Position numbers and translations under genes: made by a program. Positions 59,563-64,000 of a DNA stretch of 64,000 nt are shown piece by piece (position 1 is the first letter of the stretch; each line of letters opens with the position of its first letter). Under the pieces are notes generated by a model, which worked only from the letters and a program-made list of their open reading frames with translations, was not told where the DNA came from and made no database searches. This DNA comes from UBA8752 sp964223495 (GTDB taxonomy: Bacteria > Bacteroidota > Bacteroidia > Flavobacteriales_D > Sanyastnellaceae). Where the stretch lies: positions 28,782-92,781 of the forward strand of contig CAXQGL010000056.1 in assembly GCA_964223495.1 (NCBI GenBank), in the 5' to 3' direction.

Positions 59563-61127
59563 CGGGGACGAAGATGCACCAACGGCACCAACATTTCCTC
59601 CATCGAGATGCCCCCATGCTGAAACGTGCCCTCCAGGTACCGCACGAACCGGTTGAAGTTGTTGGGGTAAACCATGAAGTCGCGCTCCTGGGCGAAGATG
59701 TAGCGACTGGACAGGTGGGATTTGGGCAATCCGAATGCCTCCGGGTCGGTCACGGCGAATACATCGTCATCGTGACGCAGGTTGCGCCCCGTCTTGTAGC
59801 GCGGATTGTCCGTGACCTCCTTCTCACCGACGACCTTGACGGGATTGTCCACCTGGACCGTGCCATGGTCCGAGGTCAGGACCACGTCCATGCCCTCCTC
59901 GGCTGCCCGGTCGAGGAGTTCCCGAAGCGGGCTGTGCTCGAACCAACTCATGGTGAGCGAACGATAGGCGCCCTCATCCTCGGCGAGCTCCTTGATGATC
60001 TCGCTTTCCGTCCGGGCATGGCTCAGCATGTCCACGAAATTGAAGACGACGGCCGTAAAGTCGCGGTCCTTGATCTGGTGGAACCCCTCGAGCAGTTTCC
60101 TTCCGGCGGCGAGATCGGTGATCTTGTGGTAGCCCCATGTCCCACTGAACCCCCAGCGCTCGAGCTGTGCTCCAAGGAGTTCGGCCTCATGGGCATTCTT
60201 CGAGCCTTGGGCCTGCTCGTCCTTCCACCATTGGGGGTGGACCTGTGCGATGCGGTGCGGCACCATTCCGGCGAACATGGCGTTGCGCGCATACTGGGTC
60301 GCTGTCGGAAGGAAACTCCAATGCATCCTTTCCGATTGCACCTGCCAACTGCCGGCCAAGGCCGGACCAAGGGCACGCCACTGGTCATACCTGAAATTGT
60401 CGATGAGCACGAACAGCGTCTTGCGTCCCTGCTCCAGCAGGGGTTTGACCGCCTGGGACATGACCCGCGGTGCGAGCAGGGGGTCCTCCTCATCATCACA
60501 ACGGTCCAGATCCGAGATCCAGTCCCCGTAGTGGGAGGTCACATATTTGGCGAACTGCCGCCCGGCATCGACCCGCTGCATCCTCAACACCTCGGCCATG
60601 CCCTGGTCCCCGGATGCCGACAGCTCCAGGTCCCAATGGACCAGCCGTTTGTGGATGTCCTCCCAATCCTCCCGGCCCAAGCGGTCCATCAGCCGCATGC
60701 CGAGCTCGCGGAATTCGCGCTGGTAATCGCTCATCGCCTTTTCTCCCACCAGCCGCTTCTCATCGAGGATCTTCTTGAGGGAGAGGAGGATCTGGTTCGG
60801 GTTGAGCGGCTTGATCAGGTAATCGGCCATCTTGGAACCGATGGCCTCCTCCATGATGTGCTCCTCCTCGCTCTTCGTGATCATCACGCAGGGCAGGTGC
60901 GGACGGCGTTCCTTGATGCGCTTCAGCGTCTCCAATCCGGTGAGTCCCGGCATGTTCTCGTCGAGAAACACCACGTCCACAATGCGTTCATCCTCCAATG
61001 CCTCCAGCAGGGCCGCACCATCCGTAAAACCGGTGACTTCATATCCCTTGCCCTGCAGGAAGAGGATGTGCGGCTTCAACAGGTCGATCTCATCGTCGGC
61101 CCAGAGGATGTGGGGAGTGCGCGTCAT
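59559..61127 (-). CDS. porX: Response regulator PorX with PglZ domain
   Basis: Two-component regulator linked to type IX secretion, 522 residues. The N-terminal receiver domain (1-120) has acidic Asp11/Asp12, phospho-acceptor Asp56 in VVFLDENMPG, and Lys106 in LIKPLNP. A helical bundle (~125-210) leads to a PglZ/alkaline-phosphatase-like domain (~210-520) with LFVLIDNFRYDQW (metal and nucleophile region) and VVLTSDHGTVQV. In Porphyromonas, PorX works with the PorY kinase and sigma factor SigP; neither is in this window. ATG at 61125-61127. It is co-transcribed with tsaE and ald, and divergent from the HD hydrolase gene. Confidence 0.94.
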   Translation of the reverse strand: MTRTPHILWADDEIDLLKPHILFLQGKGYEVTGFTDGAALLEALEDERIVDVVFLDENMPGLTGLETLKRIKERRPHLPCVMITKSEEEHIMEEAIGSKMADYLIKPLNPNQILLSLKKILDEKRLVGEKAMSDYQREFRELGMRLMDRLGREDWEDIHKRLVHWDLELSASGDQGMAEVLRMQRVDAGRQFAKYVTSHYGDWISDLDRCDDEEDPLLAPRVMSQAVKPLLEQGRKTLFVLIDNFRYDQWRALGPALAGSWQVQSERMHWSFLPTATQYARNAMFAGMVPHRIAQVHPQWWKDEQAQGSKNAHEAELLGAQLERWGFSGTWGYHKITDLAAGRKLLEGFHQIKDRDFTAVVFNFVDMLSHARTESEIIKELAEDEGAYRSLTMSWFEHSPLRELLDRAAEEGMDVVLTSDHGTVQVDNPVKVVGEKEVTDNPRYKTGRNLRHDDDVFAVTDPEAFGLPKSHLSSRYIFAQERDFMVYPNNFNRFVRYLEGTFQHGGISMEEMLVPLVHLRPR

Positions 61128-61206
61128 GTGATTGCTTCAATGGCAAATGCTCGCAATTATTTTGTGCCAGCGGCGCCAATGCAAAGAAAGGTGCCAATTT
61201 TCGCCC

Positions 61207-62460
61207 ATGGCTGCCCGACCCAAGCTGCTCAATGACCCTGTTTACGGGTTCATTCAACTCCGCCACGCCGACTTCACGGAAATCATGGATCATCCGTGGG
61301 TCCAGCGCCTTCGGAGGATCAGCCAGCTCGGGTTGAGCCACCTGGTCTATCCCGGAGCGGTGCACAACCGTTTCCATCACGCGGTGGGGGCCATGTTCCT
61401 CATGCAGGAGGCCCTCGATTCTCTGCGTGAGAAAGGCGTGGACATCACGGAGGAGGAGTATAGGGGAGCCTGTCTGGCCATCCTGCTGCACGATGTGGGG
61501 CACGGGCCCTTCAGCCATGCATTGGAACACTCCATCGTCAGCGGCGTCCACCACGAAGAGATGAGCACGCTCATCATGAACGAGCTCAACGACCAGTTCC
61601 ACGGAAAGCTTGACGTGGCCATCGAGATCTTCAACGACCACCATCCCAAGGGCTTCCTGCACGACCTCGTCTCCAGCCAGCTCGACATGGACCGCATGGA
61701 CTACCTGCGTCGGGACAGTTTCTTCACCGGTGTCAGTGAGGGGATGATCAGTTCCGAACGCATCATCCGGATGCTCAACGTGCACGAAGGCCGACTCGTG
61801 GTGGAGGAGAAGGGCATCTATTCAATCGAGAAGTTCATCATCTCGCGTCGGCTCATGTATTGGCAGGTCTACCTCCACAAGACGGTACTCGCTGCGGAGT
61901 GGATGATGATGCGCATCCTGGAGCGTGCCGGAGAACTTGCCCGAAGAGGAGAAGAGGTCTGGTCGACCCCCGCCCTCGCGCCTTTTCTCAGGGAAGACCT
62001 CGACCGTGCGCGTTTCATGGCCGATACCGAGGTGCTCGCCGCCTTCTGTGCCCTTGACGACAATGACGTCATCTGCTGCATCAAGGCTTGGCAGGACCAT
62101 CCTGACCCCGTCCTCTCAAGGATGTGCACGGGGCTCATCGACCGGCGACTTTTCAAGATTGAACTGCGCAACGAACCCTTCGACCAGGACGACATCGCAG
62201 AGCGGCTCGACGCCGTTTCCAAGGCCTATGGCTTGACCTTGGAGGACGCCTCCTTCTTCGTCCTGCACGACAGGATTGACAACAGGGCCTACTCCACCGC
62301 ATCCAACGGCATCACCATGTTGTACAAGGATGGAACGGTCCGCGATGTGGCAGCGGCTTCAGACCACCTCAACCTGAGTGCACTCAGCATGACGGTGGAG
62401 CGGTATTTCCTGGCCTATCCCAAGGAAATACCACTCCGTCCGCAAGGCCTCAAAGGGTGA
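61207..62460 (+). CDS. HD-domain phosphohydrolase, dNTPase/SAMHD1-like
   Basis: HD-superfamily phosphohydrolase, 417 residues from ATG 61207 (MAARPKLLND). The metal site is formed by the histidines in HNRFHHAVG (~53-58), His95-Asp96 in ILLHDVGHGPFSH, and the Asp in SSQLDMDRMDYL. The N-terminal QRLRRISQLGLSHLVYPGAVH is typical of dNTP triphosphohydrolase and SAMHD1-like enzymes. The substrate is probably a (d)NTP; not proven. The open frame extends 25 codons further 5', but with no conserved sequence. It is convergent with rng, overlapping by 11 bp. Confidence 0.9.
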   Translation: MAARPKLLNDPVYGFIQLRHADFTEIMDHPWVQRLRRISQLGLSHLVYPGAVHNRFHHAVGAMFLMQEALDSLREKGVDITEEEYRGACLAILLHDVGHGPFSHALEHSIVSGVHHEEMSTLIMNELNDQFHGKLDVAIEIFNDHHPKGFLHDLVSSQLDMDRMDYLRRDSFFTGVSEGMISSERIIRMLNVHEGRLVVEEKGIYSIEKFIISRRLMYWQVYLHKTVLAAEWMMMRILERAGELARRGEEVWSTPALAPFLREDLDRARFMADTEVLAAFCALDDNDVICCIKAWQDHPDPVLSRMCTGLIDRRLFKIELRNEPFDQDDIAERLDAVSKAYGLTLEDASFFVLHDRIDNRAYSTASNGITMLYKDGTVRDVAAASDHLNLSALSMTVERYFLAYPKEIPLRPQGLKG

Positions 62461-63997
62461 TCTCTTCCCCTTTCGAGTCGTAGATGTGATGCTCGAGCAG
62501 CTCCATCGAGGAATTGCTCTCCACATGGATCTTCATCCCGAAGGACTTCTTCCAGCTTTTGAGCTGGTTGTTCCAGAATCCCTTCGTGATGTACGCTTCG
62601 ACCATGGGATGCAGCATCAGGGTCGTGCTGCCTATTCCCCGGTCGGCGGCGGCGCCGAGCGCGGCCTCGATGGCGTCCGTCACCAGGATGCTCGCCGTGA
62701 CCTGGCCCGTTCCATTGCACGACGGGCATTGCTCCGCCGTCTTGATGTCGGTGACCGGGCGGACCCGCTGCCTTGTGATCTCAACGACGCCGAAGCGGCT
62801 TGGAGCAAGAACATTGTGCTTGGCCTTGTCCGGCTTCATCGCCTTCCTGAGCGCCTCCGTCAACTGGCGTCGGTTTGCGGTCTCACCCATGTCGATGAAG
62901 TCCACACAGATGATGCCGCCCATGTCGCGCAGACGCAAGAGACGGGCGATTTCGTCGGCACACTCGAGGTTGGTCGCAATGGCGTTTTCCTCCTGTGAGG
63001 TCGCACCTGCCTTGCGCCCGCCCGAGTTGACATCGATGACGTGCATGGCCTCGGTATGCTCCACGATGAGGTAGGCCCCGCTGCGCAGGTTGACCTGCCG
63101 GCCGAAACTGGCCTTGATCATCCGGTGCACCCCGCGGTCGTCGAACACGTCCTTTGCCTTGGACTCCTTGACAATGTCCACCTTGTCGGGTGCAATGCCC
63201 GCGAGGAATTCACGCACCTCATTGGCCACGTCAGGATCATTGACGAGGATCTGGGAAAAATCGGGGGTCAACAGGTCCCGCAGCAGGGAACTCGTCTTGT
63301 TGATTTCACCGAGGATGCGCTGACGGGGCTTGGCATTGCGCAGGTTCGCATGCAGCTCCTTCCAGCGGTTGCTCAATTCTTCGAGATCGGAATGCAGGTC
63401 TGCAGCCCCCTTTTCCTGGGCCACGGTCCTGACGATGATCCCGCAATTCTCCGGACGGATGCTCTGCAACAGCACGCGCAGGCGCTTTCGCTCGCTCTCC
63501 TTCTGGATGCGTTGGCTGATGCTGATCTTGTTTGAAAACGGGACCAGCACGAGGTACCTGCCTGCCAGGGTGACCTCGGTCGTCAACCGGGGACCCTTGG
63601 TGGAGATGGCCTCTTTCGCGACCTGCACGAGCACATTCTGGCTCGCGGAGACCACGTCTTTCATATTGCCCTTCTTGTCGATGTCCGCCTCCAACTTGAA
63701 GTTGGCGAGGTCAGCCGTGGATTGCGTTCCCTTGATGGAGCGCTGGGCATATTTCTTGAAACTTCGGTACTGAGGTCCCAAATCGAGATAATGGAGGAAG
63801 GCATCCTTTGGATGTCCAACGTCCACGAAACCCGCGTTGAGACTGGGCAGCACCTTCTTGACCCGGCCGAGGTAGATGTCCCCGACCGCATATTCCTGGT
63901 CGCCTTTGTCCTCGTGGAGTTCGACCAGATGGCCGTCCTCCAGCATGGCAATGCGCAACCCGGACTTGGTCTTGTTGATGACCAGTTCGATGTTCAC
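62450..63997 (-). CDS. rng: Ribonuclease E/G family protein
   Basis: Endoribonuclease of the RNase G type, involved in rRNA maturation and mRNA decay. It has 515 residues, usual for Bacteroidota RNase G. An S1 domain (~35-120, AVGDIYLGRVKKVLPSLNAGFVDVG, read as AVGDIYLGRVKK then VLPSLNAGFVDVG) is followed by the catalytic region with IDVNSGGRKAG and GGIICVDFIDM (metal-binding aspartates). The Zn-link CPSCNGTGQ comes next. There is no long C-terminal degradosome tail. The start is GTG at 63995-63997 (MNIELVINK), only 3 nt from the window edge, so an earlier in-frame start outside the window cannot be excluded. Its 3' end overlaps the HD gene by 11 bp. Confidence 0.94.
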   Translation of the reverse strand: MNIELVINKTKSGLRIAMLEDGHLVELHEDKGDQEYAVGDIYLGRVKKVLPSLNAGFVDVGHPKDAFLHYLDLGPQYRSFKKYAQRSIKGTQSTADLANFKLEADIDKKGNMKDVVSASQNVLVQVAKEAISTKGPRLTTEVTLAGRYLVLVPFSNKISISQRIQKESERKRLRVLLQSIRPENCGIIVRTVAQEKGAADLHSDLEELSNRWKELHANLRNAKPRQRILGEINKTSSLLRDLLTPDFSQILVNDPDVANEVREFLAGIAPDKVDIVKESKAKDVFDDRGVHRMIKASFGRQVNLRSGAYLIVEHTEAMHVIDVNSGGRKAGATSQEENAIATNLECADEIARLLRLRDMGGIICVDFIDMGETANRRQLTEALRKAMKPDKAKHNVLAPSRFGVVEITRQRVRPVTDIKTAEQCPSCNGTGQVTASILVTDAIEAALGAAADRGIGSTTLMLHPMVEAYITKGFWNNQLKSWKKSFGMKIHVESNSSMELLEHHIYDSKGEEITL

Positions 63998-64000
63998 GCG

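Noticed and set aside
59538..61235. Open frame of about 565 codons on the plus strand opposite porX
   Set aside because: porX has clear receiver and PglZ motifs in the other frame; the antisense product has no recognisable features.

Overview
The window is GC-rich (about 60% by eye) chromosomal DNA from a Bacteroidota bacterium, most likely a marine or free-living member near the Flavobacteriia. The assignment rests on type IX secretion (T9SS) genes (porV, porU, a PorP/SprF protein, gldJ, porX), a secreted protein with a gliding-motility-type C-terminal domain, promoter elements of the Bacteroidota TAnnTTTG type, almost no Shine-Dalgarno sequences, and cysteine-bracketed GCTDP...DDGSC repeats. 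Genes are packed tightly: no gap between genes exceeds about 140 bp. I see no insertion sequence, prophage, integrase, CRISPR array or rRNA operon. This is mostly core genome.

Layout. 1-9 kb: truncated asnS, a LolD/MacB-type ABC ATPase, a T9SS cargo protein, gpmI, a methyltransferase, tRNA-Val and a secreted vanadium-haloperoxidase/PAP2-type enzyme. 9-16 kb (minus strand): anmK, amino-acid dehydrogenase, nhaD, exbB, exbD, tonB, folC. 16-18 kb: acyl-CoA dehydrogenase and a membrane-anchored protein of unknown function. 18-31 kb: a divergent block with porU, porV, ispF, pdhA, pdhC and recG to the left and PorP/SprF, gldJ, murF and tyrS to the right. 34-43 kb: PiT-like permease, LuxE-like enzyme, small lipoprotein, Na/Pi cotransporter and a 1442-residue modular secreted protein. 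43-49 kb: rnhB, glycosyltransferase, Wzz-like protein, O-antigen ligase, SpoIIE phosphatase and efp. 49-51.6 kb: two secreted or outer-membrane proteins of unclear function. 51.7-57.8 kb: tRNA-Leu, tig, clpP, clpX, mutS. 57.8-64 kb: ald, tsaE, porX, an HD hydrolase and rng.

How the genes work together. PorU/PorV (attachment complex), GldJ (lipoprotein of the GldK/N ring system), PorP/SprF and PorX (regulator) are T9SS parts. The choice-of-anchor-L protein at 2.0-4.2 kb is a probable cargo. Two large secreted proteins (6.8-9.0 kb and 38.5-42.8 kb) end instead in a short dockerin-like DLDGDG/DLNGDG tail, which may be a second kind of surface-targeting or anchoring tail. ExbB/ExbD/TonB energise outer-membrane uptake. 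The Wzz-like, ligase and glycosyltransferase genes suggest surface polysaccharide assembly. Tig/ClpP/ClpX form a protein-quality block.

Main things to look at: a recurrent -7 element placed only 4-10 nt before start codons (predicted leaderless mRNAs); the shared dockerin-like tails; an EF-P with arginine at the modification-loop tip; an uncharacterised pair of outer-membrane-like genes; and an 80-bp antisense overlap of two convergent genes. No clearly new multi-gene system such as a defence island is visible.
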